A stretch of DNA of 64,000 nucleotides from Termitomyces sp. T153 (taxonomy: Eukaryota; Basidiomycota; Agaricomycetes; Agaricales; Lyophyllaceae), in contig JACKQL020000022.1 in the NCBI GenBank assembly GCA_018296165.2, positions 372,001 through 436,000 of the forward strand, in the 5' to 3' direction. The translations under genes and the position numbers were made by a program. Positions 45,505 to 56,640 of the stretch are shown in pieces; positions within the stretch are counted from its first letter, which is position 1, and each line of letters begins with the position of its first letter. The notes under the pieces are model-generated. The model had not been told where the DNA came from. It worked only from the letters and a program-made list of their open reading frames with translations, and made no database searches.

Positions 45505-48500
45505 AGATACCTACGACGTTTCGACCTCGAAACTCACAGTTCCGAGACTCTTATCCGACGGATCCAACTGGACAGTATACCAGGAACGTGTTATCAACGC
45601 GTTAACGTCAAAAAGACTCCGTCGGCATGTCACTGGTACCGCGCGCAAACCGGTCACGCTCGTTGAACACGACGGTTCCTTTTTCTTGGATGACAAGTCC
45701 CTGTCTCCATTGTCGGATAAGGAACTCGAGGAACACAAAGATAAGATAGAGGACTGGCTTCAGAAGGAAGCAACAGTTCGGGATGTTCTCTACGCAACTG
45801 TCGATCAATCCACATTGCACCAGATCAAAGGAGAACCTACAGCCGCCGCCGTATGGAAGAAACTTACGTTGATCCACGGTAATAAAGGCGCCATGTTCGA
45901 AACTGATCTTCTCGCTCGATTGCAGAATTCCCGATTTGTCGAAAATGGTGAAACTAGTATGCGCGATCATCTCGCTAACCTCGTTGTCCTCAAGGAACAA
46001 CTTGCCGAAATTGATTGCCCACTTTCCAACGCATCATTTGTCAGCTATATTCGCACCTCTCTGTCCCTCGCACCTTCCTACAAGCCTCTCCTCACAACAC
46101 TCACCACCAATGCTCGCGTCACAAATAGACCTATATCTAGTCAGGATCTCATATGGCACGTAAACAAAGAAGCAAATAATGCCGCCATCAAGAGTAGCAT
46201 CAACCAGCACCATGAGGCAATGATTGCAGCTCACGCCAAGGCTAAGGGTGAACCGAGAGACGCGAATGGTAAATCAAAATCTAGAGGGAAAGGGAAAGAT
46301 GAGCGGCACTGTAACAACTGCGAAAAGAACGGGCACACCGACAATCAGTGTTTCGAAGATGGCGGAGGCATGGCAGGCAAAGCACCGGACTGGTGGTTGA
46401 AGAAACATAAGGGCAAGGGAAAGGATAAACCCAAAGCAGCGAATGCAGTTGAAACGGAAGAGAAAAGCGACGATAATTACGCTTTCCTAACGTTCATCCC
46501 AATCGATGCTCCTCATCACCTCGACGCTCAGAACGTTGCACTAGCCGTCACGTCAGGCCACAATCACGAAGCACACGCTGCATCACCCACTGCTGGGGTA
46601 ATCATCGACTGTGGCGCCAGCAGCCATTTTTCGCCATCCCGCGAAAAGTTCCTCAATTATGAAGAAATCAGTCCTGAGCCTGTCCGCGCCGCTGATGGAC
46701 GTACTTTCAGCGCTCTCGGCCGTGGAGACCTCCGCATTAGTCTGCCGATGAAAGACGGGGAAAAGCAAGTACCCATTCTTTTAAAGAAAGTCTATTACGC
46801 ACCTCAAATGGCTTTCACTTTGGTATCCGTCTCGTGTCTCGATCGTGCCGGCTGCTCCCTTCTCATTGAAGACGGGACATGCGTCATTCGCAGCCCCAAG
46901 CCAAAACGCCAGGTCATAGGTCGCGTGCCCGCAGTCCGTGGTCTTTATCGTGCTGATTCAGCGCCAACGGCACCACTTCCAAATCACTACGCCAACGTCG
47001 CGTCAAAGCCTATCACAATCAGCGAACTCCATCATCGGATGGGGCACATTAATCACGATGACCTACGTGAAGCGTTTCAAAAAGGAGTGATCACTGGCGT
47101 CGAACTTGATATGTCATCTGAGCCGGAGTTCTGCGAAGCCTGCATCAAAGGAAAGGCACAACGCCACTCCTTCCCCAAGAAAAGCGAGACCAAGTACACC
47201 CACTATGGAGAAAAGATTGTCAGTGATCTCTGGGGTCCTGCGCAGGTAAAATCTCTTGGCGGCACACTGTACTCGTACGCAAACATAGACCTTTACACTC
47301 GCGAAGAACGTATCACGTTCCTACCCCTCAAATCCGACACCTTTAAAGCCTATCAAGCCTATGAAGCATGGGTCCAAGTCCATCGTGGAGCGCAGATAAA
47401 AGTCTATGGAAGCGACCGAGGTGGCGAATTCACGAGTGCCGAAATGAAGGCCTACCAGGATGCTGCGGGTACCACGCGTGATCTCACAGTACACGACTCC
47501 CCACAATCCAACGGCGTCGCCGAACGAGCAAACCGCACAATCGTTGAGGGCGCTCGTGTAATGATGATTGCCGCAAAATTACCGAAAAATCTCTGGGCAG
47601 AAGCCAAGCGCCACATGGTATGGCTACGGAACCGAGCACCCTGCAGCGCATTGCCTGGAAACATCACGCCACTTCAGATGGCGACAGGAAGAAAGCCAAA
47701 TATATCATTGTTGCACCCATGGGGGACGCTCGCTTACGTTCGGCTGCGCAAGGCTGGGAAACTAGAATCCAAAGTTGAGGAAGCAAGATTTGTCGGTATA
47801 GATGATCAATCTAAAGGGTATAGAGTCTACTGGCCCAACAAACATACTGTAACTGTCGAAAGGGATGTCTATTTCAACAGAGACGCTGCAGTCAACCCGG
47901 ACATTGTCCAAATCGAGGGGGAGTGGGACATACCAGCCGATCCGGACAGTCTCCAAGCACCTACGTCGTCACCTTCCTCCGAAATCGTCCCCAAAATTGA
48001 ACCGATCAAAACCGATGAAAAGCCCGTCGAAACTGCACCAGAATCACCTCAAATTGACCATGACGCATCCAGTAATGCCCCGCACCTTCGCACCCGTCGA
48101 AACTCACTCGCAGGCCTCCCACAATTCGACCCCACACAGTTTGGAAGAGGACAACGTTCAAGATCTACAAAACACGCCAATATGGTCGAGTCAGCTTTTG
48201 TAATTGACGCTCTTAACAGCCTCGAACCTGGTGACATCGAAATCGAGGACACTGACAGTGGATGTGTTCAAGAGGCCATCGAATACGCACTAGCTGCCAG
48301 CGAGGACGTCCCAACAATCAAAGAAGCACTGTCCGGCAACGAAGGCAACGATTGGTCATCTGCCATCAATGCAGAACTTGAGCAAATAGAGAAACTTGGT
48401 ACTTGGGACATCGTCAAAACACCTGAAAATGTCAATATCATCCCCTGTCGATATGTACTACGCCGCAAACGTGGCGCTGATGGTCAAATCGTCCGCTACA

Positions 48501-49897
48501 AGGCTCGACTCGTAGCCAAAGGATTTAAGCAACAATTCGGTGTTGACTACACCAAAACCTTTGCTCCAACAGTACGTGCTGCTACGCTTCGAATCCTTCT
48601 CTCAATTGCAGCATCGCGTGGCGCAACCATTGAGCAAGCCGACGTCAAAAACGCATATCTCAACTCCTCTCTTAAGGAGGACGAAGTAATTTATATGCAA
48701 TTCCCACCTTTCTACCGCCGCTTTCGCACTTTACCTCCTGAACTCGAGAAACTTCCCGACACCAAACTCGCCTGCAAACTCAAACGTCCACTCTACGGAA
48801 CCAAACAGGGCGCGCATCATTGGTACGAAGAAGTCTACGCAACATTCACGAGCCTTGGCTACTCGGCCTGTCAAGCCGACGTTGCCGTCTTCTATAAAGT
48901 TGACGGCAATAGCTACACAATCGTTGCTGTCGCCACCGACGACTTCACCATCATTGGCGACTCTCCCAAAGCTACCTCACTTATCAAAAAGCAAATCGGT
49001 GAACGATTCGAGATCGTCGATCTTGGAGCAATCAATTGGTTACTTGGAGTCAGCCTCACTCGGAACTTAAAGGACGGAACCATCTCTCTCGGACAGCAAG
49101 CTTATATCGAGCAAATAATAAAGCGGTTTAATCTCGAAGAAGCTCGTATCGCAATCACCCCCATGGAAGCCGGAGCCGACTTCTCACTCGACTCCCCTTC
49201 AGTCTCTCCGACCCTTCTCCTTCCTGCCGAAAAGACCCGCTATCGTGAAATGATTGGCTCACTTATGTATGCCGCCATCATGACACGACCAGACATCTCG
49301 TACGCAGTCTCCATCTTATCACAATATCTCGATACTCCCAGAACAACACACATGATAGCCGTCACCCGCGTCTTTCGTTATTTACGCGGTACTACCGACA
49401 TGAAACTAGTCCTTGGAGGAATAGAACCTGAAGTATCTGGTTATTCGGATGCTGACTGGGCCTCGCAGATGCATCGACATTCGATCTCGGGCTTTGTATT
49501 CTTTATTGGAGCTGGCGCCGTATCATGGAGCTCCAAGAAGCAACCAATTATAACCCTGTCCAGCACCGAATCCGAATATGTCGCACTTACTCACGCGGCA
49601 AAGGATATCATTTGGATACACAAACTTCTTACGGACCTTTCATTCTTCTACTCGTTCTCTTTACCTTCTAACTTGTACTGCGACAATCAAGGTGCAATCC
49701 GGCTCTTGAAAGACGCCACGTTCCACGGTCGCACCAAACACATCGACGTCCATTTCCATTTTATTCGCCAAACCGTATCCTCCAATCACATTCGCTTGAT
49801 CTACGTTCCTACTTTCAACATGATCGCGGATGTATTTACGAAATCACTTGCCCGCGTCAAGTTCGAGCGCTTCCGTGATCTTCTCAATATTGTTTAA
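45494..49897 (+). CDS. Copia Gag-Pol polyprotein
   Basis: A single intronless ORF of 1467 aa. Domains in order: gag (about 15-250, UBN2-like, WKKLTLIHGNKGAMFETDLL), zinc knuckle C-x2-C-x4-H-x4-C (Cys273, Cys276, His281, Cys286), aspartic protease IIDCGASSHFS (Asp372), GAG-pre-integrase (LHHRMGHINHDDL), DDE integrase (GPAQVKSLGG, YGSDRGGEF, SPQSNGVAERANRTI), Copia RT (YKARLVAKGFKQQFGVDY, ADVKNAYLNSSL, YGTKQGAHHWY, catalytic TDD at 1148-1150) and RNase H (SGYSDADWA, LSSTESEYVAL, DNQGAIRLL, RTKHIDVHFHFIR). No stop or frameshift. It packages, copies and integrates the element. In-frame gag-pol without frameshift signal is usual for Copia. The start ATG at 45494 overlaps the PBS; the next Met is far downstream, so this start is likely. 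Confidence 0.97.
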   Translation: MGPEDTYDVSTSKLTVPRLLSDGSNWTVYQERVINALTSKRLRRHVTGTARKPVTLVEHDGSFFLDDKSLSPLSDKELEEHKDKIEDWLQKEATVRDVLYATVDQSTLHQIKGEPTAAAVWKKLTLIHGNKGAMFETDLLARLQNSRFVENGETSMRDHLANLVVLKEQLAEIDCPLSNASFVSYIRTSLSLAPSYKPLLTTLTTNARVTNRPISSQDLIWHVNKEANNAAIKSSINQHHEAMIAAHAKAKGEPRDANGKSKSRGKGKDERHCNNCEKNGHTDNQCFEDGGGMAGKAPDWWLKKHKGKGKDKPKAANAVETEEKSDDNYAFLTFIPIDAPHHLDAQNVALAVTSGHNHEAHAASPTAGVIIDCGASSHFSPSREKFLNYEEISPEPVRAADGRTFSALGRGDLRISLPMKDGEKQVPILLKKVYYAPQMAFTLVSVSCLDRAGCSLLIEDGTCVIRSPKPKRQVIGRVPAVRGLYRADSAPTAPLPNHYANVASKPITISELHHRMGHINHDDLREAFQKGVITGVELDMSSEPEFCEACIKGKAQRHSFPKKSETKYTHYGEKIVSDLWGPAQVKSLGGTLYSYANIDLYTREERITFLPLKSDTFKAYQAYEAWVQVHRGAQIKVYGSDRGGEFTSAEMKAYQDAAGTTRDLTVHDSPQSNGVAERANRTIVEGARVMMIAAKLPKNLWAEAKRHMVWLRNRAPCSALPGNITPLQMATGRKPNISLLHPWGTLAYVRLRKAGKLESKVEEARFVGIDDQSKGYRVYWPNKHTVTVERDVYFNRDAAVNPDIVQIEGEWDIPADPDSLQAPTSSPSSEIVPKIEPIKTDEKPVETAPESPQIDHDASSNAPHLRTRRNSLAGLPQFDPTQFGRGQRSRSTKHANMVESAFVIDALNSLEPGDIEIEDTDSGCVQEAIEYALAASEDVPTIKEALSGNEGNDWSSAINAELEQIEKLGTWDIVKTPENVNIIPCRYVLRRKRGADGQIVRYKARLVAKGFKQQFGVDYTKTFAPTVRAATLRILLSIAASRGATIEQADVKNAYLNSSLKEDEVIYMQFPPFYRRFRTLPPELEKLPDTKLACKLKRPLYGTKQGAHHWYEEVYATFTSLGYSACQADVAVFYKVDGNSYTIVAVATDDFTIIGDSPKATSLIKKQIGERFEIVDLGAINWLLGVSLTRNLKDGTISLGQQAYIEQIIKRFNLEEARIAITPMEAGADFSLDSPSVSPTLLLPAEKTRYREMIGSLMYAAIMTRPDISYAVSILSQYLDTPRTTHMIAVTRVFRYLRGTTDMKLVLGGIEPEVSGYSDADWASQMHRHSISGFVFFIGAGAVSWSSKKQPIITLSSTESEYVALTHAAKDIIWIHKLLTDLSFFYSFSLPSNLYCDNQGAIRLLKDATFHGRTKHIDVHFHFIRQTVSSNHIRLIYVPTFNMIADVFTKSLARVKFERFRDLLNIV

Positions 49898-49910
49898 TCC
49901 GTGTTCACAT

Positions 49911-49920
49911 CGAGGGGGAG
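49911..49920 (+). promoter_or_regulatory. Copia polypurine tract
   Basis: CGAGGGGGAG lies immediately before the 3' LTR and would prime plus-strand DNA synthesis. Confidence 0.85.
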
Positions 49921-50186
49921 TGTTGAGGATACAGGTCATCAATAGTGTTACGTAATCTCCGTATGTTTTTTCTTCGGTTTTCGTCACCGTCACACCTCAG
50001 TGCTCTCCAATCACTGAGGTGTAAGTCGTTACATTCTATTATGACTGTCGTCACTCATTATATCAGTATCTACCTCTTTTATCAGGTATATACATAATAC
50101 ATTTAGTGCTCTCCAATCACTGAGGTTATCTACCTCTTTTATCAGATCTTGTCACTTCGTTCCCTCGAGACCGGCCCTGCTTAACA
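49921..50186 (+). repeat. Copia 3' LTR
   Basis: By eye identical in sequence and length to the 5' LTR, ending CTGCTTAACA before the target duplication GCTCA. Confidence 0.97.
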
Positions 50187-50191
50187 GCTCA

Positions 50192-50560
50192 CAGTTATGC
50201 TAATGAATAAACCCAGAAACAATGCTATTGTCTGGACTGGGGATAGTCTATCCCCAAGTCTGCCTATATACTACAAGACTACTCAGATGACTAAGTACCT
50301 ATGACTAAGTCAGAGGCCACTGACTACAACTTGATGACAAAGCAGAGGCTGATGACTATGAACTATTGACTAATTTGGCCTGGTAGTAGAAAGATCAATG
50401 ATCAACAATAATATACCATGTGCCAAGTACAGTATACCCATTATACCTGGGAGCCAAGATGGTGAGGGAGTAAGAAGGGCCAGGCAGTCTAGAGGTCAGC
50501 TAGATAGAGGTGCCAATCCCCACAGACTAAGCTAGGCAAGAGTGGGATGGAACAAGGACC
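50192..50560 (+). repeat. Possible older LTR, right part
   Basis: CpG-free sequence containing ACTAAG/TGACTA-type near-repeats and a palindromic GGGGATAGTCTATCCCC-like stretch at about 50239. It would continue the LTR-like sequence of 45044-45223 once Copia is removed. The end is a guess. Confidence 0.3.
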
Positions 50561-52959
50561 AGTCCCCTTACAAGGAGTGATGACTAGCTACAAATGTGCA
50601 TTTGTATTCTTTGTTATTTATAAATTTATTGTCTTCAGTAGTCTCTACCAATTTTTCTTGCTCTGTTTAGCATATTTAATAGTGTCTTTGCTTCTCCTGA
50701 CCTGTCTATCAATGAGGCATTGACTCCAGCTGATTTTTCTGACTTATCATATGATCTGTTTGTGTCCTATATGCTTTGCATTGCTGATATCTTTTGCAGT
50801 GTCAATGATTCTCCAACAAAGCAAAATGCTTCTCTTATCCATAATGGGTGTGTTTACCTACATTGAGGGTATCTGTACATATTTGCTCATTTGTGCATGT
50901 ATCAGTATTGAGGGTTTGCTGACCACTCCTGTACTGGAGAAAACAAGGACATCTGTGTCTGCTATGGTTGATATGCCTGTTCTGTATGTTATTCCCCTTA
51001 CTCTGCTTTTACATCATCTTATGACTGAATATATAGTCAGGCTTTGGCTGGTTTGAGTGCTGGCAATCCTGATTCAACTCTTGTGGGGTGTTCTGTGTTC
51101 ATTGTCTTTATGTTATTTTATTTTATTTTCTTTTTTTTATCATCAGTCTTATAGTGTAGCTGTGACTGCACCCTAAGCTAAAAAGTCTTCAGTCCATGAA
51201 AACACCACCTACCACTCCTAAAATGCCATCAACAATTATATGCATCTATCCTTCAGTGAAGGTCAAGCCTGTGCATGATGTTGAGTCTAATGGTATGCCT
51301 ACTTCACTGGGAAGTCCCTTGACAATTTCTTCAGATTCAGATAATGACTTGCTATTATCTCAAAGCTAGTCCCTTGACCATTTATGCTGATGTATAATTA
51401 TATCAACTGTCCTTTGTTCAGCATCTGCAAAAGTCTGGTTTTCAGGCATCTTCATGTTGCTGAAGACAAGTTTGAAGATGGAGCCAAATCAGTTTGAGGC
51501 CACTATGGATGTCAATTCAAAATCTGAACAGGTCAGGACAATCCAAGCAATAACCTGTCAGACTTCATTGTTGACAATGACACTTCCATTAATAATGTAT
51601 CATCTGAGGACAATTTGCACTCCCTCCCATCTATATCTATTGCCATGAACCCCTCTCCTACCAATGCTGTTGGTGTATCTGCAATTGTTGCTGAGTCTGA
51701 TGAGTAAGCAAAATGTTTTCTTCTGTTGTATCTTTGACTTCATCATATGTTTGTTCAGTGTTGATGGGTCTATTGACCTGAATGATGAGTTAGTTAAGGA
51801 TGCTATCATGTAGGCCTATTTTTAAGAGGATTTCATGGTGTCTATTTACAGAGGACTCCCACATTGACCATATGTTATTGTTGCCTGCCTTTTGCTTGAT
51901 GCTTTCCTGATTGATTTTGGCTTGGTACTATTTAGAAAGCAGCTCAAGATACAGTCTTTTAGGTGCAACAAGTTTAACAGTGATGGGAACCTTCATTATT
52001 GTTGTATTAATATGGTTGCACAGCACATGTCTTTAGATAATTGGATGTAAGTTTGTGTTTGGCATGTTCATTTGGCTCCTGAACCTGATGTGTCACAGTT
52101 CTTTATCCCACGGTCTCTTCTTTCTTTGTCATGGCTTTTATGTGCATTTACATAGGATGAATCCTGCTGAACTCTACTGTACTAAGGACAAATGACTTGC
52201 TCTCTGCAACCTTTCCAGACCTTTTTGCATTTGCTTGTTGTCTAGCATTGTATCTGCATAACATTTGTTTCATAGTTCTGTTGCCATGGAAGGTCCTGCT
52301 GACAAATATGGACAGCACCACATTGAGTTGTATGAGTTCCAGTGGAGTCTCTGCACCAATTTGCTGTGATCTGTCAATCTATGAACTTAGTTGATGGTGT
52401 TTGTAGTACTTTTTCTAGCTGGAGTGTTGCTTTTGTAACAAGGGATGAGGGTAAGACACTCAAGTATAATTATGGGATGTATCCTCACTTGTATGGCTAA
52501 TGTATGTCCTTTTAGATAGTGGCTATGCATCACTGCACAAGCAAGTTGCTGCCTCTACTGCCCTTAATAAATCCATGTTCACAAAGGTCAATACCCCTGT
52601 GTTTGCTTATTTCAGCCCATCAATTTCAGCACTCTGCCTAGCTGGCAAGCTTACAAGAATAACAATGCTGAGTAGCCTGAAAGCTCAGTTGTCAATGTTG
52701 AATTTGACATCAACTGGTATGAAGCTAGAAGGCACAAGTGTGTAGCTTGCTTTTGATCTTGTAAGGGTGACCTCTGGAGGCTGTGGCTCAATCACACAAC
52801 TGGCAAAGGGAAATCCAAAGTCTATTCAGTACTGTACAGTGTCTACTGAGATAACTACTCACCTGGCAAAGGGAAATCCAAAGAGAACAAGTCTGGGGAT
52901 TCCTTAGGCCAGGTGTGATGCTTTAGAGGCTTCAGAAGCATGAGAAACAACTGTACAGT
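50561..52959. other. Decayed repeat DNA, unrecognised
   Basis: CpG-free DNA with short plus-strand frames (50751-51056, 51454-51648, 52197-52394, 52500-52745) and scattered GTAAGT/TTGCAG-like sites, suggesting an eroded intron-bearing transposon gene. No motif could be assigned. Confidence 0.3.
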
Positions 52960-53200
52960 ATGACACAGAAAAAAGACACAAGTGATGTGTCAGCAATTGG
53001 TCAGCAGTTACATAAGCCAGTGGCAGTGTCAAAGGAGCCACACTTGTCTGAATTATTGACAGAGAACTGGTGCAGCCTGAGGGCTGAAACTAGGACCAAT
53101 AGATAGGGAAAAGGAAGGAGAATAAAGGAAAACTATAATGGAGCAAATCTGACAAGAACTGGAGAAGGGGAAGGGGAAACAAGTGAGACATCCCCTGACA
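52960..53200 (+). repeat. LTR-like fragment, inverted relative to 61500-61690
   Basis: Shares CCTGAGGGCTGAAAC and AGGACCAATA plus surrounding sequence with the reverse complement of 61500-61690. Both could be remnants of the LTR of one retrotransposon family. Confidence 0.45.
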
Positions 53201-53659
53201 GATCTCAATTATATGCTTATCTGTTCCCTCCAGGTTTTTTAGCCTCAATGTTCTTTTTGTGATCTTACTTCATGATTCAACTTATATTGTAGGTCTTGGT
53301 GAATCTGTAAACTGCCTGTTGAAGGTGACTCAGCTGATAAACTTGCACAAAGGAAAAGAGAAAGGCATGTAAATAATTATTGTGGAGTGTTGAATTGATG
53401 CATGCTTCTGTTTTGCTATCATTTCTGTTTGTTATCTCTGGTCATGCCATCAATCTGTGGTGTATATAGCAGACATACCATTCATATATGTATATATGTG
53501 CATGTGCTCATATATATGTAGGTATCTGATCACATATTGTGCTCTGCTGCATATATGCATATGATTTTTGTCTGCTTATTAATACATGAATACAGATGTA
53601 GCTGACAAATCAATCAATCACAGATGATGCCTCCTATGACTTAAAGAAATGGGCAGCTA
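53201..53659. other. AT-rich repeat DNA with TATATG-rich stretch
   Basis: At about 53470-53560 there is an alternating purine-pyrimidine run (TATATGTATATATGTGCATG). No coding signal was seen. Confidence 0.4.
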
Positions 53660-54010
53660 AATATGCTGATAGGTCATGGGATGTGACATGGTATTCATCC
53701 TTATATGGAGTAGCTTGGTTCTGCATTTCTTGTTGGGCTAATGCCTGATGTGGCATAGCAATTATTATTAATATGTTACTTAAAAGCATAAGATGTATTG
53801 TGGTATGCATCCTTATATGAATTTGCCCAGTTCTGTATTTTCTTTTGTGCTAGTGCTAATGGAGTGTGGAAAGTACTATTATTACATTATCTAAAGGCAT
53901 GAGATATAATATGAGATGCATCCTTATATGGAGTCACCTAGATCTGCATTTTTTGTTTTGGCTACTGTTGGTGTGGCAGGGAAATCATTAGTAATGTGCT
54001 ACTGGAGCAA
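53660..54010. repeat. Degenerate tandem repeat, about 115-120-bp unit
   Basis: Three units share CATCCTTATATG, a CTGCATTT-like or CTGTATTTT-like word and a run near ATTATTA..ATG. The CATCCTTATATG words occur near 53695, 53808 and 53920. Confidence 0.6.
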
Positions 54011-54599
54011 TACATTATTAATATGATGCCTATGTCACAATGCATGAGCTTATGTGATTAATTGTGCATCAGTCTTTGATTCTTTTACCATTTTTCATGA
54101 TAACCATTGACCTTTGGCAATGAATTATAACTCATCTCATTTGTGTGTGGGTAACCCTAAGTTTACCTCTCACTCTTGGTACACCAATGTCATTTCAGAC
54201 ACTCCAGATCTCAGTAAATATTTCAAAAATACCCCTGTTGAAGTGTGCTTTTACTGTACTATTTTGTTTCAATGCTGATCAATCCCTTAGCATCTCACAT
54301 GCACCCTTGAATCTGGCAAAGCCAGTCATGCAATGGCTAATGATAATGACATGTTTTCAATTTTTCAGGATACTCTTGAAGGAGTGCCTGTTACTTGTGT
54401 GGACAAGGACAAAGCACTTGAAGCATTTTTCACAGTAGTACTTGCATATCTTGTATTGGATGTCCAGATGTTGGTGGATGGTGCTGAGCCTTGGCAACCT
54501 TCTACTGTGGGCCCTGTATTGAAAAACAGTCATACTGCACTTGTTGGATCCATCTGTTGTTGTAATGTCTATTCCTTACCTTTGATGTACAGCCAGTTG

Positions 54600-54690
54600 A
54601 TTACTATATAAATTACACATGTGAGTGATGGGAGAGGGAGCATGCTGAATGCTACTTGGAATAGTGCAATTGGCAAGTATTTACCCAGAT
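54600..54690. repeat. CpG-depleted copy of the 26872-26956 repeat
   Basis: GCATGCTGAATGCTACTTGG corresponds to GCGTGCTGAACGCTACTCGG in the other copy. All seven CpG sites compared have changed to TpG or CpA, with few other differences. Confidence 0.65.
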
Positions 54691-54739
54691 TGGAAAAAGC
54701 CCATGCATTGTGAGTCAATAGCCCTGTCAGTAGTGGAAA

Positions 54740-54900
54740 GTCATAGAAGACCAGAATTCCTCAGAATTGGAGCCAGCAGTTTGATATATAGTGGAGCTAT
54801 CAGTTTTAGGGATCTCCAGTGCCTCAGAAATGTTTTGAAGGAATGCTTTGGAGGTCCAACATTCCAGAATCTTCACAATATCAAGGGGTACACCAGCCAG
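54740..54900 (-). pseudogene. Tyrosine-recombinase C-terminal fragment
   Basis: On the minus strand the reading LLLAGVPLDIVKILECWTSK then AFLQNISEALEI resembles the block GVPPDIVR..GRW.SDAFLRYWR.LE of the plus-strand YR element at 13430-13560. The Gly-Arg pair before Trp has become Glu-Cys. It is short and lacks the other boxes. Confidence 0.4.
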
Positions 54901-55194
54901 GAGGAGATGAGTGGTGCTATCTATGTGCAGACAATAGCTGGTAACAAGAGAGAACCCAGTAGAGATAGAAATCTTGTTTACCTGTTTCAGAAATTCTTCT
55001 ATGCATAAGAGGAATCAGACCACCTGAGAAGGAATGATATACTGTAATAGGTTCTGCAGTGGTGTCAAAATTCCAATTGGGGGCCTTGATGGGGTTGGCC
55101 ATGGATTGTTGTGCAAGGATCACATCCTCTCCTTTGGTTTCACCCATCTTGGTGTTAGGGAGATGTAAAACTCAAGAATCTAAGGTGAGCAATC

Positions 55195-56640
55195 ATCATG
55201 CTCCTCCATTTTCATTGGCCATGTACATTCTCGTGAAACATATCCTTTTGGACAGACATCATATGCAGTGTCTCCTTAGAACACTACACCTTGGTCCTCA
55301 ATGAAGGACTAACCAAAGTCCTCCAGATCACCATTCCAAATTTGCTAGAGAGAAATTTGATCTTCTCATATCAGGGCTCTCCATGTAGACCCAGTGGGTA
55401 TATGCTGTACTGTCAGCTGCTTCATTATGATGACAGACCCAGTGTCAGTAGATGCTAGGTCAGTTCCTACCAGTGTTCTCAGCACAGCCTGTATTTGATG
55501 GTCTACTGCAGCCTGTCATGCCACATAATCATATGGCATCTCTCCAAATTTCTGGGGCACCTGCAGTATCATCAATGCTTCATTCACAGGAGAGAGTGGG
55601 GGTAGCAGTGTAAGCCCCACAAATGGTGATGGAAGTGCTGAGAATGCTTGAGATTCTTGTGGCTTCCATCTCTGAATATAGTCCACTACCTCCTGAGCCA
55701 AGAATGCCATGTAAAGTTCTATGAACTTTATAGGGTTGGTTGGAATAATCCCTTTCCCAAGCAACTGTTGGATTGCAACATGTCTAGCTACTCTAGCAGC
55801 TAAACAATGTTGAGTTGAAGCCTTAGAGACCTCAATTTGACCTTGCCAAAATACCATGACCCTCCATCAGAGGATGTCATCTGGATTGGCTTTGCCACTT
55901 ATGTCCAAGGTGTCAAAAATGTCCTCTAGAATTGTTTTAATGAATGTGAATGGTACAGCTCCCTGTGCACTCAGGTGGGCCCAAATTGCACTTGCATGGT
56001 GGCTCTTGACCTTTGCAGATCTCCCTCCATACTCTGCATTGGGGTCCCCATGGTGGGAGATCCTTAGGATTCTCCTGTAGTTACTGGAAAGGACCTGAGT
56101 CCTTCCATTTGCACTGGTGCAAGTGCATACAAAGGGCTCTTCCTTCAGATACAACCTGGCAGGGAGCACTCTTGTGCCTCCAGTGTTGACACCTTCTAGA
56201 CCAGCTACAGCTGGTCTGATAGGAGTAGCTACTGGCAGCCCTCCTGGCATCACCATGCTCTCCCTACCCACACCAGGTGCTCCTTCCAACACAGGTTCAG
56301 CATCAGGACCAAATGCCTGGTCCTTAATAGTCATGATAGTGCCTATTGAGGAAGGTGAAAAATTTTAATGTTCTGATTGTAATTAGCAGCAGTGAGCTTC
56401 TTTTTAAGAAGTTAAGCAAGCTCAGTGCATCATTGTGCAAGTCAACACAAGTTTGACTTGAAAAAAAAATGTAATGGTTCTGTTATAGTTCTTGCAGCTT
56501 ATGATACACCACTTGTAAGTCAAAACCAGTTGGTGATTCTGTCTACAAGAGTGTAAGTAAGGTGCTGCCTTGCATAATACATATGTTACAATAAAAGGGC
56601 AACATCATGTGACACTGCCAACTAGAAATCAATTAAGTAA
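55195..56640 (-). repeat. Duplicated gag-side segment, copy A
   Basis: Homologous along its length to 59330-60690. On the minus strand one frame runs from 56334 (MTIKDQAFGPDAEPVLEGAP) to 55516 (PQKFGEMPYDYVA) with a single TGA at 55867-55869, then continues after another TGA with AAVDHQIQAVLRTLVGTDLA. The protein looks like the N-terminal region of a retrotransposon gag or ORF1. The element it belongs to is likely Gypsy, inferred from the neighbouring gag and protease. Confidence 0.55.

Larger units (their letters stand above)
45224..50186 (+). mobile_element. Complete Ty1/Copia retrotransposon
   Basis: 4963 bp bounded by two 266-bp LTRs (45224-45489 and 49921-50186) that I read as identical. 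They begin TG and end CA, and are flanked by a perfect 5-bp duplication GCTCA (45219-45223 and 50187-50191). A copia-type PBS, one uninterrupted ORF and a purine tract are present. CpG is abundant, in contrast to the flanks on both sides. All parts for autonomous transposition appear present, suggesting a recent insertion. Confidence 0.97.

Noticed and set aside
45511..49070. Antisense and out-of-phase ORFs inside the Copia gene
   Set aside because: Shadows of the 1467-codon ORF; none has a motif.
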